Source: a virus
Length of the DNA: 62,070 nt
Strand: one strand, 5' to 3'
Virus record (IMG/VR): IMGVR_UViG_3300017742_000005
Span: 1 to 62,070 of that record
Program-made: the position numbers and the translations under genes
The notes under the pieces: generated by a model
Database searches by the model: none
The model's input: the letters and a program-made list of their open reading frames with translations, nothing else
Told to the model about the DNA's origin: nothing
Part shown: piece by piece, positions 43,112 to 52,250 of the stretch
How the letters are laid out: each line of letters begins with the position of its first letter
How positions within the stretch are numbered: the stretch's first letter is position 1

Positions 43112-44074
43112 ATGAAGAATATTCAAAATGTACTTTTAACAGAGAAGTACCGACCACAGTCATTAGATGATTTAATTACTCCTAAAAGAGTAGGTGAAAA
43201 ACTAAGTAAAGGAGTCTATCAACATTTATTACTACATGGCAGTCCTGGTACCGGTAAAACTTCTGCTGCTAAGGCTTTGGTTAAACATTTTAAGCACCCT
43301 TACTTATACATTAATGCTTCTACTGATACTTCTGTTGATGTTGTAAGAAATAGGATTACTGATTTTTGTGCTAACCGTTCTATTATGGATGAGCCAGGAA
43401 AAATGAAAGTAATTATACTTGATGAGATTGATGGTGTATCTGATCAATTCTTTAAAGCATTAAGAGCTACAATGGATCAGTTTGCTGTTAATGCAAGATT
43501 CGTTGCAACATGTAATTATATTAATAAAGTACCTGATCCAATTCAGTCAAGATTTGAAATGATTGATTTTGATTTTTCCAAAGAAGAAGAAACTGAAATA
43601 ATGAAAAGTTACATTATGAGAATTCTTCAAATTTGTAAGGAAGAAGGTATCGGTATTGATAAACATGCAGCTGTAGAATTAGTAAAAAGAAAATTTCCTG
43701 ATTTAAGAAATATGTTAAATCAGTTACAAGGATTTAAATCCCAGGGCGTAGAAACTATAACGGTTGAAAATATTAAACAATTCAGTTCAGTATATAAAGA
43801 TATTTATGATCTTGTTATTGACGGTGAAGATCCTGTAAAAAATTATCAATATATGCTATCTAATTATGCAAATAGAACCGATGATGTTTTATCTTCACTA
43901 GGTGCTGAGTTTATAGATTTTATAAAACAAGATAGGCAATCATACACTACATTTATTCCACAGATAATTGTAACAGTTGCAAAATACCAGGCACAGCGAC
44001 AACAGGTAATTGATCCTGCTGTATCAATGCTTGCTTGTATATATGAATTACAAACAATAGTAAACGGAGCATAA
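43112..44074 (+). CDS. 44: clamp loader large subunit (gp44)
   Basis: A 320-residue AAA+ ATPase. Walker A is HGSPGTGKTS (near 44), Walker B is VIILDEIDGV (near 100), and PIQSRFEMIDFDF supplies the SRF arginine finger. EKYRPQSLDDLI at the N-terminus is typical of RFC-like loaders. The size matches T4 gp44 (319). It opens the gp45 ring together with gp62. It shares one base with the next gene. Confidence 0.93.
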   Translation: MKNIQNVLLTEKYRPQSLDDLITPKRVGEKLSKGVYQHLLLHGSPGTGKTSAAKALVKHFKHPYLYINASTDTSVDVVRNRITDFCANRSIMDEPGKMKVIILDEIDGVSDQFFKALRATMDQFAVNARFVATCNYINKVPDPIQSRFEMIDFDFSKEEETEIMKSYIMRILQICKEEGIGIDKHAAVELVKRKFPDLRNMLNQLQGFKSQGVETITVENIKQFSSVYKDIYDLVIDGEDPVKNYQYMLSNYANRTDDVLSSLGAEFIDFIKQDRQSYTTFIPQIIVTVAKYQAQRQQVIDPAVSMLACIYELQTIVNGA

Positions 44075-44730
44075 TGGCATACGGAGTATATAAAAACACT
44101 GAAGAGTTTGAGGAGCAGTTAGCACAATACACTGGTTCTAAATATGCAGTAACTTTAGATAATATGAGTAACGGTTTATTCCTTGCTTTATATTATGAGA
44201 AGCATGTTAACAAATCAATAATAGATGATTCTATAATAATTCCAAATAGAACTTACCCATCAGTCCCTTGTGAAATAATCCATGCAGGATTAAAGGTTAA
44301 GTGGAATAAAAAACACCCACAAGTTTTTAAAGGTAAATTAACTGGCGCATATCAGTTAAAAGGATCTAATGTTTGGGATTCAGCATTAACATTTACTGCA
44401 GATATGTATAAACCTTCTACTCATATGTGTGTATCATTCACTGGCCCTTTTAAACATTTTAAATTATCTAAAGGCGGTGCAATACTAACCGATAGTCTAA
44501 AAGCATATCATTGGTTTAAAAGAGCAAGGTATTCAGGTCGCAGAGAATGTTCTTATCATGATGATAATTTTGATATGATTGGGTGGAATTTTTATATGAT
44601 GCCAGAATTAGCAGCAAGAGGATTATTATTAATGAACCAATTTTATAACCAGGACGGTACTAAAAAGCACCAAGAAGATTTGTCGTTACCTTACCCTGAT
44701 TTATCAAAATTTAAAATATACGAAAAATGA
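44074..44730 (+). CDS. short DegT/DnrJ/EryC1-like aminotransferase
   Basis: A 218-residue protein. FEEQLAQYTGSKYAVTLDNM is the N-terminal block of DegT sugar aminotransferases, IIIPNRTYPSVPCEIIHAG the second, and SFTGPFKHFKLSKGGAILTD holds the PLP-lysine position aligned with K-x-x-x-x-G-x-GG of the family. Typical members have 350-400 residues, so the C-terminal domain is missing. It overlaps gp44 by one base. It may add an amino group to a sugar in the glycan cassette, or be a degraded or minimal enzyme. Confidence 0.65.
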   Translation: MAYGVYKNTEEFEEQLAQYTGSKYAVTLDNMSNGLFLALYYEKHVNKSIIDDSIIIPNRTYPSVPCEIIHAGLKVKWNKKHPQVFKGKLTGAYQLKGSNVWDSALTFTADMYKPSTHMCVSFTGPFKHFKLSKGGAILTDSLKAYHWFKRARYSGRRECSYHDDNFDMIGWNFYMMPELAARGLLLMNQFYNQDGTKKHQEDLSLPYPDLSKFKIYEK

Positions 44731-44882
44731 GAGAAGAATTTTTAAAAAAATTAATTAAGGCATTTCCTAATTATATGGAGCTAGGAGCCGCTGTACATAA
44801 ATATCATACACTTATACAGGATGGAATAGGTGAAAAACAAGTAGAAGAATATATCTTACAAGAAACTTTCAAAGTTCTTTAA
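44727..44882 (+). CDS. 51-residue protein of unknown function
   Basis: An intact 51-codon frame overlapping the previous stop by four bases (ATGA), starting MREEFLKKLIKAFPNY. It is amphipathic and helical and has no recognised domain. The overlap is the main evidence that it is translated. Confidence 0.5.
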   Translation: MREEFLKKLIKAFPNYMELGAAVHKYHTLIQDGIGEKQVEEYILQETFKVL

Positions 44883-44913
44883 TACTTGTTATAATTATAT
44901 TAAATAACACATT

Positions 44914-46140
44914 ATGAAAAAAACAGGCAGACATACATTTGTCATAGATGGAAACTATTTTCTATTTAGAACATTATACGTAATTCCACAAAGATCAAAA
45001 AAGGCAGGTCTATTAGGAACAGAAGAAGATGTACAGGCCTTTGTTAAAAAATTGGCAACTGACTTTGCATATCAGATCAGGTTATTTGAAGGTCTTATTG
45101 ATAAGGTAGTTTGGACGGTAGATTCAAGGTCATGGCGTAAAGACTTTTACCCAGAAGCAGAATATAAAGGTAACCGTAAACAGAACGATGCTCTTAACTG
45201 GGAAAACTTCTCAAAGGCAACAGCTGACTTTATTTCTATTCTATCTAAACAAGGTGTTATCATTTCTAAAATTGATGGCGCTGAAGGTGATGATTTAATG
45301 TATGCATGGAATACTGAATCTCTTGCTAATGACAAATCAGTTATTATGTTTACTGGAGATAGGGATTTAGTTCAATTAGTAGATAAGAGTAAAAGTAATC
45401 ATACTCATACTATTCTATTTTCACCAGCTCATAAAAAATTATATACTTACCAAGGTTTTTCTGAATGGATGGATTCTCAAACTGAAGAAGAACAATCTGA
45501 TGACATATTTGATGTACTAAAAACTTCTGTATCGCCAGAGAATCAGGCTAAAAAATTACTTAAGGCATTAGTCGCAAAGAAAAAGGTTTCTATTATAGAA
45601 GTTGACCCTGAAGACTTCCGTTTCCGTAAAGTACTCACTGGAGATGCAGGTGATAATGTACCACCTGCATACTATTATAAAAAAGGTAATAGGAGATACG
45701 GTATTAGTGAAAACAAGGCAACTGCTATTATTGCTGAGTTCAAAGAAAAGCATGGTCACTTATCCCATATGTATCTTTATAATGATGAGTATATTACTGA
45801 CCTTGCAAATATGACCGTAAGAGTTATGAATGCAAAACATATGAGCAGAGAACAGATTATTTCTAATCTCAAATCTAATGTCAATCTTATGGTTCTTGCT
45901 GCTGAATCTATACCAGAAGGTATCCTAGACGAAATGTTTAAATCAGTTGAATCTAAAATGAATTTAAAAGGTTTACAGTTAAAAACAATTTCTACTATGA
46001 AATCTATCTTGGAGAATACTGAATATGCTAAAGAAACTGATAGCTCTTTTAAAGCTTCATTTTTTAAAGATGATGATTCAAGTGATTCTAATGATATGTC
46101 TTTTATAAAAGGTAGTAAAAAACAAGATAAGATTTTTTAA
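44914..46140 (+). CDS. rnh: FEN-1-like 5'-3' exonuclease / RNase H
   Basis: A 408-residue protein. The metal-binding Asp/Glu set is visible: FVIDGNYFLFRT near the N-terminus, VVWTVDSRSWRKDFYPEAEYKGNR (bridge region), DGAEGDDLMYAW, MFTGDRDLVQL and LTGDAGDNVPP. These are the positions of T4 RNase H and bacteriophage flap nucleases. It should remove Okazaki RNA primers. It is longer than T4 Rnh (305), with an acidic insert near 190 and a Ser/Asp-rich C-terminal tail. Confidence 0.88.
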   Translation: MKKTGRHTFVIDGNYFLFRTLYVIPQRSKKAGLLGTEEDVQAFVKKLATDFAYQIRLFEGLIDKVVWTVDSRSWRKDFYPEAEYKGNRKQNDALNWENFSKATADFISILSKQGVIISKIDGAEGDDLMYAWNTESLANDKSVIMFTGDRDLVQLVDKSKSNHTHTILFSPAHKKLYTYQGFSEWMDSQTEEEQSDDIFDVLKTSVSPENQAKKLLKALVAKKKVSIIEVDPEDFRFRKVLTGDAGDNVPPAYYYKKGNRRYGISENKATAIIAEFKEKHGHLSHMYLYNDEYITDLANMTVRVMNAKHMSREQIISNLKSNVNLMVLAAESIPEGILDEMFKSVESKMNLKGLQLKTISTMKSILENTEYAKETDSSFKASFFKDDDSSDSNDMSFIKGSKKQDKIF

Positions 46141-46157
46141 ACTTTTTACTTTTTCTT

Positions 46158-46172
46158 CATATAAATATAAAA
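46158..46172 (+). promoter_or_regulatory. YATATAA-type box (class A)
   Basis: CATATAAATATAAAA follows a TTTTT tract, 22 bases before the next ATG; a slightly diverged copy. Confidence 0.4.
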
Positions 46173-46179
46173 TAACTTA

Positions 46180-46596
46180 ATGAAATTATTTGACTACATA
46201 AGAGTACTTTTTGGTAAAGATGTTCACTGGGATAAGGTATCTAATTACGATAAATCTAAAAATTCATTTATGACTAATAGATTTATGAGTATTAAGTTTC
46301 CTATCCAGGCAAATATGTTTAATACTTTAAAAATAGATCCCGTTGGTCAAGCCGAATCATGGAGATTAATTTCATCTAAATTTAATAGGGTGCCAGGTTT
46401 TATTTACACTAAAGTAAAAAAGACAGCAAAACAAAAATCAAAGGAATGGACTCCTGATCCTGCTGCAAAAGAAATGTACATGAAGTTTAATGAAATAGGC
46501 GAAAGAGAATACAGAGAAGCTCTAAAACATAACCCATCACTAATAAAGTCTTCGATAGATATATTAGAAAAACAAATGGGCAAAGATGTTAATTGA
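46180..46596 (+). CDS. candidate clamp loader small subunit (gp62-like)
   Basis: A 138-residue protein. YDKSKNSFMTNRFMSIKF, then FPIQANMFN, and later KFNRVPGFIYTKVKK match in outline the small clamp-loader subunit of marine T4-like phages (Y-x-x-x-NPF-x-VNR-x-LS and ANEMN blocks). The C-terminal EYREALKHNPSLIKSSIDIL resembles the terminal helix of those proteins. It lies 2 kb from gp44. No other gp62 candidate is visible. Moderate confidence only. Confidence 0.45.
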   Translation: MKLFDYIRVLFGKDVHWDKVSNYDKSKNSFMTNRFMSIKFPIQANMFNTLKIDPVGQAESWRLISSKFNRVPGFIYTKVKKTAKQKSKEWTPDPAAKEMYMKFNEIGEREYREALKHNPSLIKSSIDILEKQMGKDVN

Positions 46597-47251
46597 TAAT
46601 AAATTTGAACTAGGCATACCCACGCATATTATGTTTACTTTATATAAGTATGATTACTTTGATAGTATTATTATAAATAGAGTAAAAAAAGAATGCAGAA
46701 ATCTATCAAAGATAGACGGTGAAATAACAGTTAAGCTTTCTTCTTTCTTAACTGCTATTAATACAAGCAAAAGACTTAGGACTGAAATTCAAAAGGCTGA
46801 AGATTTTGGTTATATTCCTAATCCTAACATTAAGCCTAATTCTATTTACTTTTTATTTTCTATTTTTAACAGACTTGAAAATTTAGATTTTATAACATTT
46901 AAAATTAGCGACGATAAAAACTTTAGTAGATTGATTAAAAATGAAAGAGGTTCATCAATACTAAGCTTTCACTTTAATATAATTGAAGGTATTTTTGACT
47001 TGACTAAATTGATGGATAGGGTAGAATTGGATACTTTCAATAAAACACTAATTGATTTTAAAATACTTAAAAATAAATATTTAGAAAGAAAGCCATATTT
47101 CTATATGAAAGCTACTGCTATTATTGATATTTTAACATCAATGGATATTGAAGGTAAATTAAGTACTTTTGGTGTATTGGATAGAATAGATCAAAAATTA
47201 GAAGAAGATGATCCGGTCTTAATTGTGAAGACAGACTATACTCCATATTAG
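46586..47251 (+). CDS. protein of unknown function
   Basis: A 221-residue protein overlapping the previous gene by 11 bases. It is rich in Ile, Asn, Phe and Lys with no cysteine cluster or membrane segment, and probably alpha-helical. Its length and place after the flap nuclease would suit a helicase loader such as T4 gp59 (217), but the sequence gives no direct support. Unassigned. Confidence 0.55.
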   Translation: MLIDNKFELGIPTHIMFTLYKYDYFDSIIINRVKKECRNLSKIDGEITVKLSSFLTAINTSKRLRTEIQKAEDFGYIPNPNIKPNSIYFLFSIFNRLENLDFITFKISDDKNFSRLIKNERGSSILSFHFNIIEGIFDLTKLMDRVELDTFNKTLIDFKILKNKYLERKPYFYMKATAIIDILTSMDIEGKLSTFGVLDRIDQKLEEDDPVLIVKTDYTPY

Positions 47252-47256
47252 TAGCT

Positions 47257-47271
47257 GAATATATAAACAAA
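47257..47271 (+). promoter_or_regulatory. GAATATATA-type box (class B)
   Basis: GAATATATAAACAAA follows TTAGTAGCT, 27 bases before the membrane-protein ATG. Confidence 0.5.
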
Positions 47272-47283
47272 TAATGTTTGTAT

Positions 47284-47544
47284 ATGAAAAGAATTGTCAA
47301 TTGGTTAGGTGGTCTTTTAAAAGATGAAAAAGGTACACCTTCTTCAAAAAGGTTTATTGGTATTTTAGCAGGTGTAACATTATGCTCTGCATTAATGATT
47401 AATTTATACACAGATATGCCAGTAGAACCTACTCTTGTTAATGCCGTAGCGGCAATATGTATTGGTGGTTTAGGTCTTGCTTCAGCTGATAAAATTTTTG
47501 GAAAGAAAAAATCTATGGGTGGAGATCAACAAATAAATTCTTAA
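47284..47544 (+). CDS. small membrane protein with two hydrophobic segments (holin-like)
   Basis: With the ATG at 47284 it has 86 residues; an in-frame TTG two codons earlier is less likely. RFIGILAGVTLCSALMINLY and LVNAVAAICIGGLGLASA are two membrane helices, with a basic turn before (DEKGTPSSKR) and a basic tail (GKKKS). The plan matches small class II holin-type proteins seen in phages of Bacteroidota. Late-type box in front. No endolysin is seen nearby, so holin is inferred. Confidence 0.55.
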   Translation: MKRIVNWLGGLLKDEKGTPSSKRFIGILAGVTLCSALMINLYTDMPVEPTLVNAVAAICIGGLGLASADKIFGKKKSMGGDQQINS

Positions 47545-47547
47545 TCG

Positions 47548-49509
47548 ATGGCAGTTAACGGAAGAACAACAGATGCTAACGGGGATGCTATATTAATAAG
47601 TCTTCAGGAACCTTACTTAAATGTAGTTGAAGTCTTAGGATATACTGATGTCACAAAAGGTGAAAGTACAGGTACCTATTATAATAAACAATTTAGGTGG
47701 GGAACGGATGGTGTCACATATTCTGATTATACCACCCTTACAAATGCGAATCTAGAGGCTTTATTATTAAATCCAAATAAACCTTTTTGGATTCAATATA
47801 GATATGAACAGGTTGGCGATGGCACTTTAGAATTTGAATCTATTGCATTAGAATTAGTAACGGATGGCGGTGTAATTTGTAGAGTACCCCAAGTTGAATG
47901 CGGAGCTGAAGGTTGTATAGGTGTACCTAATTTAGTTGTAGATTGCTGTGGTGATACCTGGAATCCTTATGACTTATCTAGAACTTCATCAATGTATAAT
48001 CAATTATCCGCTATCACATCTAACATGTTTGGCTTCTGCGTTGATTATTTTAAGACTAAGGCAGATCAAAGAAGTAGAGATGTTATATTAAAAGAGTATT
48101 CTTTATTTGATGTTATTAAAGAAGGTGAAGTAAAGATTTTAATTCCAGATAACGAATTACCAACAAGGGAAATTCAGTTTAATCCAATGATGATGGATTT
48201 TCCTGTTCAATTTGAAATACATATTGTAAAATCTGCATTTGAGGCAATATTCGGATTAGGTACTAAACCTGAAATGAGAGACTATTTATATTTTAAAGAT
48301 TATATGAATCGTATGTATGAAGTTGATGCAATTGCTGAAGCAGATGATTTTCTTTATTCAGGTTCTTATTGGAGAGTTAGTTTAGTACCTTATCAGAAAA
48401 GGACGGCCGTTGGTTTTGATCCAACACCAGAAGGTCAAAGAGCTGAAATCGATACAGATGCATTAACGTCAAATGTAGAAGATAAATTTAGAGTTGAAAG
48501 AGAAAACGAATTTAGAGATGTAAGAAAGAATAATCAATATAATACAATAGGCACATTAGCAAATGATTATGTCAGGAGATCCTTAAATAAGAAATTAATT
48601 ATAAAAGAAGAAAACGTTTATAATGAATGGACTATAATTTCTAAATATCATTATAGGTTAGGTTCTTTAGGAACTTCTAACGAAGCTATAAAATATCAAT
48701 ATGAAGGTGGTTGGACTAATGAAGAAGACAGGGCATTTACTTTTTGGATTAGACCACAGTATGCAAAACCTATAGGCGAAAATATATTAATATTATCAAT
48801 TGCAGATAATAATGGAAAGGTTCAATTTAATACAGGTGGATTGCCTAAATTTGGTAATGCTATTAACATAGGTGATTGGGTTGAAATAAGAGGAACTAAA
48901 TCTTATAATGGAATAGGAAAGGTTATTGAAATAATTGGTGATTCTATTGTAATTGATGAAAAATTTATAGATGATGTAACAACAACAGGATCTCCTAGTT
49001 TTAATAAAGAAGCAACCAATAATTTTATGGTTTATGAAAATTCTTTATTACCACCAACTCAGTATGTTTCACTTACCTACACACCTAATTGGTTTATTAT
49101 GAAAATTAATGATGTTTACTATAAGTGGAAATTAACACAATCTTTTGCAAAAGATAAATGGTATGCTATAGTAATTAATTTAAATGCTACTGCGAGACAA
49201 TTAGGACTGTTTGTATATAATACTGAAGAAGCAACAGGCGCGGTTAATCCTGAGTTAACATCAACATTAAATTTGGTTTATAATAAAACCCAGGCAGCAA
49301 CACCACAAACAGTAATAGATGACCAATCATGGAAATTATTTGGATGTGAAACTGATTTAACAAATATAAGAATTTGGAAAAAGCCAATAGAAGAGGAACT
49401 GCAATCTTTAATACTTAGTCAATATGTAGTAAAAGATACACATTTAACTTTATTATTGGATAATGCTTCACCTGAATTAATGCTGCAAGATGTAACAGAT
49501 GCCAGATAA
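47548..49509 (+). CDS. virion structural protein with C-terminal LamG-like domain
   Basis: A 653-residue protein. The N-terminal part is beta-rich with a cysteine-containing loop (VECGAEGCIGVPNLVVDCCG). Residues about 360-650 look like a laminin-G/concanavalin fold: GGWTNEEDRAFTFWIRPQ, WFIMKINDVYYKWKL, then WYAIVINLNATARQLGLFVY. Such domains bind glycans or decorate virions. It starts three bases after the membrane gene and precedes the terminase. Neck, fibre or head-decoration roles are possible. Confidence 0.55.
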   Translation: MAVNGRTTDANGDAILISLQEPYLNVVEVLGYTDVTKGESTGTYYNKQFRWGTDGVTYSDYTTLTNANLEALLLNPNKPFWIQYRYEQVGDGTLEFESIALELVTDGGVICRVPQVECGAEGCIGVPNLVVDCCGDTWNPYDLSRTSSMYNQLSAITSNMFGFCVDYFKTKADQRSRDVILKEYSLFDVIKEGEVKILIPDNELPTREIQFNPMMMDFPVQFEIHIVKSAFEAIFGLGTKPEMRDYLYFKDYMNRMYEVDAIAEADDFLYSGSYWRVSLVPYQKRTAVGFDPTPEGQRAEIDTDALTSNVEDKFRVERENEFRDVRKNNQYNTIGTLANDYVRRSLNKKLIIKEENVYNEWTIISKYHYRLGSLGTSNEAIKYQYEGGWTNEEDRAFTFWIRPQYAKPIGENILILSIADNNGKVQFNTGGLPKFGNAINIGDWVEIRGTKSYNGIGKVIEIIGDSIVIDEKFIDDVTTTGSPSFNKEATNNFMVYENSLLPPTQYVSLTYTPNWFIMKINDVYYKWKLTQSFAKDKWYAIVINLNATARQLGLFVYNTEEATGAVNPELTSTLNLVYNKTQAATPQTVIDDQSWKLFGCETDLTNIRIWKKPIEEELQSLILSQYVVKDTHLTLLLDNASPELMLQDVTDAR

Positions 49510-49513
49510 CCTG

Positions 49514-49528
49514 GAATATATATTACAA
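49514..49528 (+). promoter_or_regulatory. GAATATATA-type box (class B)
   Basis: GAATATATATTACAA lies 26 bases before the small-terminase ATG. Confidence 0.45.
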
Positions 49529-49539
49529 ATAACTTATTA

Positions 49540-50145
49540 ATGGAAGATAACTCAAAGGAGAAGTTTAGAGATAGTATTGGTGATTTACTTAGCGATTTAC
49601 CAGATGAAGTACCTGGTTTAAATGAAACACCAGAATTATCAAGAGTAAGAAATGAAAGTACACAAGCAGTTGCTTTAACAAAGGCTAAAGGAAAGGCTAA
49701 AAAAGTAATGTCGAGTTTACTTAAGTTTTATTTAAGTGAAGAGATAATAGCTGAACATGAATACATTCAAGCAAAATCAAACTTAGATGAATATGCACTA
49801 GGTATGTTAATTCGCCAAATGGAAAATAGCGAAATTGCAATTTCACAGCTAATGGACATTATTAATGAAGGTGATGTTTCCCCAAGAATGTTTGAGGTAC
49901 TTAGTGATTTACAGAGAACTTTATTGGATATTATTAAAAGCCAAACAATGTATATGGTGGCTATTGAAGAGAATGCTAAAAAGACGTCAAGAGATATTGA
50001 TGTATATCATGGTAACTCTGATAGTAGCAGTAAAAAACAAACTGGAGTTAAGTCTAGGGGTACTAAAGATTTAATGAGAGCATTACAAGAAACAATTAAC
50101 GAAGAAGATATACAAGATGTCGATAGCGATGAAAATGAAGAATGA
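49540..50145 (+). CDS. 16: small terminase subunit (gp16-like)
   Basis: A 201-residue helical protein. A disordered acidic N-terminus (SIGDLLSDLPDEVPGLNETP) precedes a central coiled-coil helical hairpin (EHEYIQAKSNLDEYALGMLI, then LQRTLLDIIKSQTMYMVAIE) and an acidic tail. This matches the fold plan of T4 gp16 (164). The place directly upstream of gp17 supports it. It would form the ring that stimulates and regulates packaging. Confidence 0.65.
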   Translation: MEDNSKEKFRDSIGDLLSDLPDEVPGLNETPELSRVRNESTQAVALTKAKGKAKKVMSSLLKFYLSEEIIAEHEYIQAKSNLDEYALGMLIRQMENSEIAISQLMDIINEGDVSPRMFEVLSDLQRTLLDIIKSQTMYMVAIEENAKKTSRDIDVYHGNSDSSSKKQTGVKSRGTKDLMRALQETINEEDIQDVDSDENEE

Positions 50146-50404
50146 TTACATTCTTACACAGGAAATAGTACAAGGTGAAAGAAGAACCGATAGTGGATTA
50201 ATTATTCCTGAAGAAAAATATAATAGGGTTGCTTTAGTGATAGAGGCAGCCGATAACCTTGAAGTAAAGAAAGGTGACCAAATAGTAAAAACAATAGGCA
50301 AGGGTACTGAATACACATTTGAAGGAGATAAGTTTGAAATCCTTCATATAAATCATGTTCTTGCTGTAATAGAAGAAGATGGCACAGAAACCACAAGCGC
50401 CTAG
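50129..50404 (+). CDS. GroES/gp31-like co-chaperonin
   Basis: With the ATG at 50129 the product has 91 residues; 50117 and 50135 are alternative in-frame starts. The order KNDYILTQEIV, then DSGLIIPEEK (mobile-loop region), VKKGDQIVKTI and FEGDKFEILHINHVLAVIEE is that of Cpn10. T4 gp31 replaces GroES to fold gp23. It overlaps both gp16 (17 bases) and gp17 (26 bases), so it is made with the terminase. A chaperonin cap for the large capsid protein is the likely role. Confidence 0.7.
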   Translation: MKMKNDYILTQEIVQGERRTDSGLIIPEEKYNRVALVIEAADNLEVKKGDQIVKTIGKGTEYTFEGDKFEILHINHVLAVIEEDGTETTSA

Positions 50405-52196
50405 CGCAGGATTTGATTTTAATGTTGGTAAAGCCAAGCAAGCGTTTTCATGGTCTAGTGAAAGTGTAGAACAACTAATGTTTGCAATAGAAGAAGGTTA
50501 TAAACCAGCATCTACTCCATTCTATGAAGGTAATCCTAATTTAAGAAAGGGTAATATTGTTTTTAACTATACCTCAAATGAAATAAAAGAAATTAAAAAG
50601 TGTGCAAAAGATATTGTATACTTTGCCAATACTTATTGTACTGTAATGACCGACCACGGTTTACAAACAATTAATTTAAGACCTTACCAAGAAGAAATGT
50701 TAAGGCAGTTTCAAGCAGAAAGATTTAATGTTTGTTTAGCTAGTAGGCAAGTTGGTAAAACTATATGCTCATCTATTTTTATAGCTTGGTATTCATTATT
50801 TAACTTCGATAAAAATTCTTTAATACTTTCAAATAAAGGTGCAACAACCAGAGAGATCATTGATAAAGGTAAAACTATATTAGAGCATTTACCTTTCTTT
50901 TTAAAACCCGGTACTCTTAAATGGGATGTATTTAATTCTAAGTTTGATAATGGCTGTAGAATAATTGGTCAGACAACAACAAAGAAAGCAGCAATTGGTT
51001 TTACTATTCATTTATTATTCATGGATGAGTTCGCGCATATCCCTGCAAATTTCGTTGATACTTTTTATGAAAATGTGTATCCAACGGTATCCGCATCCAC
51101 AAACTCTAAAGTTATCATAACAAGTACACCTAATGGCTTTAATAAATTTTATGACATATATACTGCTGCCGATAAAGGCTTAAGTGAATATACGCCCTTT
51201 AGAGTTGACTGGTGGGATGTACCAGGAAGAGACGATGCTTGGATGAAGCAAGAGGTTGCTAACTTAGGTAGTGACGAAGCATTTAATAGGCAATACGGAA
51301 ATCAATTTATTGCAGGTTCATCATTACTATTAGGACCTGATAGTCTTAAGAAATTAAAAGGAAACGAAACAGAATTTGTTCATCGTGAAATGATTGCGTT
51401 TGAAGATGAGCAAGTAGAATACTCTGGTTTATTATGGGATCCTGAATTTAATTTAGATGATGCTGAAGAAGATGAAAATTATTGGTGTTTTTCTGTTGAT
51501 ATAGCAGAAGGTACCGGTGGTGACTATTCTATTATTAATATCTTTAAGATAGAGCTTATGGATGAGGCCGATTGGAAAAAGGTAACTTCACCAGGTAGCT
51601 TTATTGATTTTTACAGAATTAGACAAGTTGGTAGATTTAGAAGTAATGAACATACCATTGAAGAATTTGCAAAATCTCTTTATATTTTAGCATATGATGT
51701 TTTTTACTCTGAGAATGTAAAATTAATTATAGAATGGAATTTATTTGGTGGTGAGCTAATTAAAAGAATGGAAACCGTTTTTCCACAGAGAAATGATTTT
51801 GATGAAGAATCTGTTGTTAAATTTAAACACCGTATAGATGCAAGGACTAAACAATTTGGGTTAAAAGTTAAAAAAGATAATAAGCCTATTTTTTGTCAAA
51901 ACTTTAAAAAATATATTACACAAAATAAAATTGTAATAAAAGATAAGCAAACTGTTTATGAAGCAGCTACATTCGGTAAATTACCTAATGGTACGTATGC
52001 TGGGCAATTAGGCCATGATGATTTAATAATGACCTGCATAAATAGTTCTGAATTCTTTTTTACATTAGACTTTTCCGATTTTGCTGAAGAGATTCACGAT
52101 GTTGCCGAACAGCACGTACAGGATAAAATTGATGCTATCTTAGAACAAGATGCTAAGGGAGGACAATTGAATTTTGATATCTATGACTTGGTATAA
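50379..52196 (+). CDS. 17: large terminase subunit (gp17)
   Basis: A 605-residue packaging motor. Walker A-like SRQVGKTI (near 123), Walker B LLFMDEFAHI (near 212) and motif III ITSTPNGFNKF lie in the ATPase. The RNase H-like nuclease starts with FSVDIAEGTGGDYSII (near 371), and ends in LGHDDLIM containing the second acidic residues. Length and order match T4 gp17 (610). It overlaps the GroES-like gene by 26 bases. Confidence 0.95.
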   Translation: MAQKPQAPSAGFDFNVGKAKQAFSWSSESVEQLMFAIEEGYKPASTPFYEGNPNLRKGNIVFNYTSNEIKEIKKCAKDIVYFANTYCTVMTDHGLQTINLRPYQEEMLRQFQAERFNVCLASRQVGKTICSSIFIAWYSLFNFDKNSLILSNKGATTREIIDKGKTILEHLPFFLKPGTLKWDVFNSKFDNGCRIIGQTTTKKAAIGFTIHLLFMDEFAHIPANFVDTFYENVYPTVSASTNSKVIITSTPNGFNKFYDIYTAADKGLSEYTPFRVDWWDVPGRDDAWMKQEVANLGSDEAFNRQYGNQFIAGSSLLLGPDSLKKLKGNETEFVHREMIAFEDEQVEYSGLLWDPEFNLDDAEEDENYWCFSVDIAEGTGGDYSIINIFKIELMDEADWKKVTSPGSFIDFYRIRQVGRFRSNEHTIEEFAKSLYILAYDVFYSENVKLIIEWNLFGGELIKRMETVFPQRNDFDEESVVKFKHRIDARTKQFGLKVKKDNKPIFCQNFKKYITQNKIVIKDKQTVYEAATFGKLPNGTYAGQLGHDDLIMTCINSSEFFFTLDFSDFAEEIHDVAEQHVQDKIDAILEQDAKGGQLNFDIYDLV

Positions 52197-52212
52197 AAAG
52201 TTATAGGTTAGT

Positions 52213-52227
52213 GGATATATAAAAAAA
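52213..52227 (+). promoter_or_regulatory. GATATATAAA-type box (class B)
   Basis: GGATATATAAAAAAA follows TTAGT, 38 bases before the sheath ATG. Confidence 0.5.
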
Positions 52228-52250
52228 GCAAATAAAAAAAATAATATAAG

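Noticed and set aside
47278-47283. TTG start for the small membrane protein
   Set aside because: An ATG two codons later is better placed and preceded by the same A-rich context as other genes.
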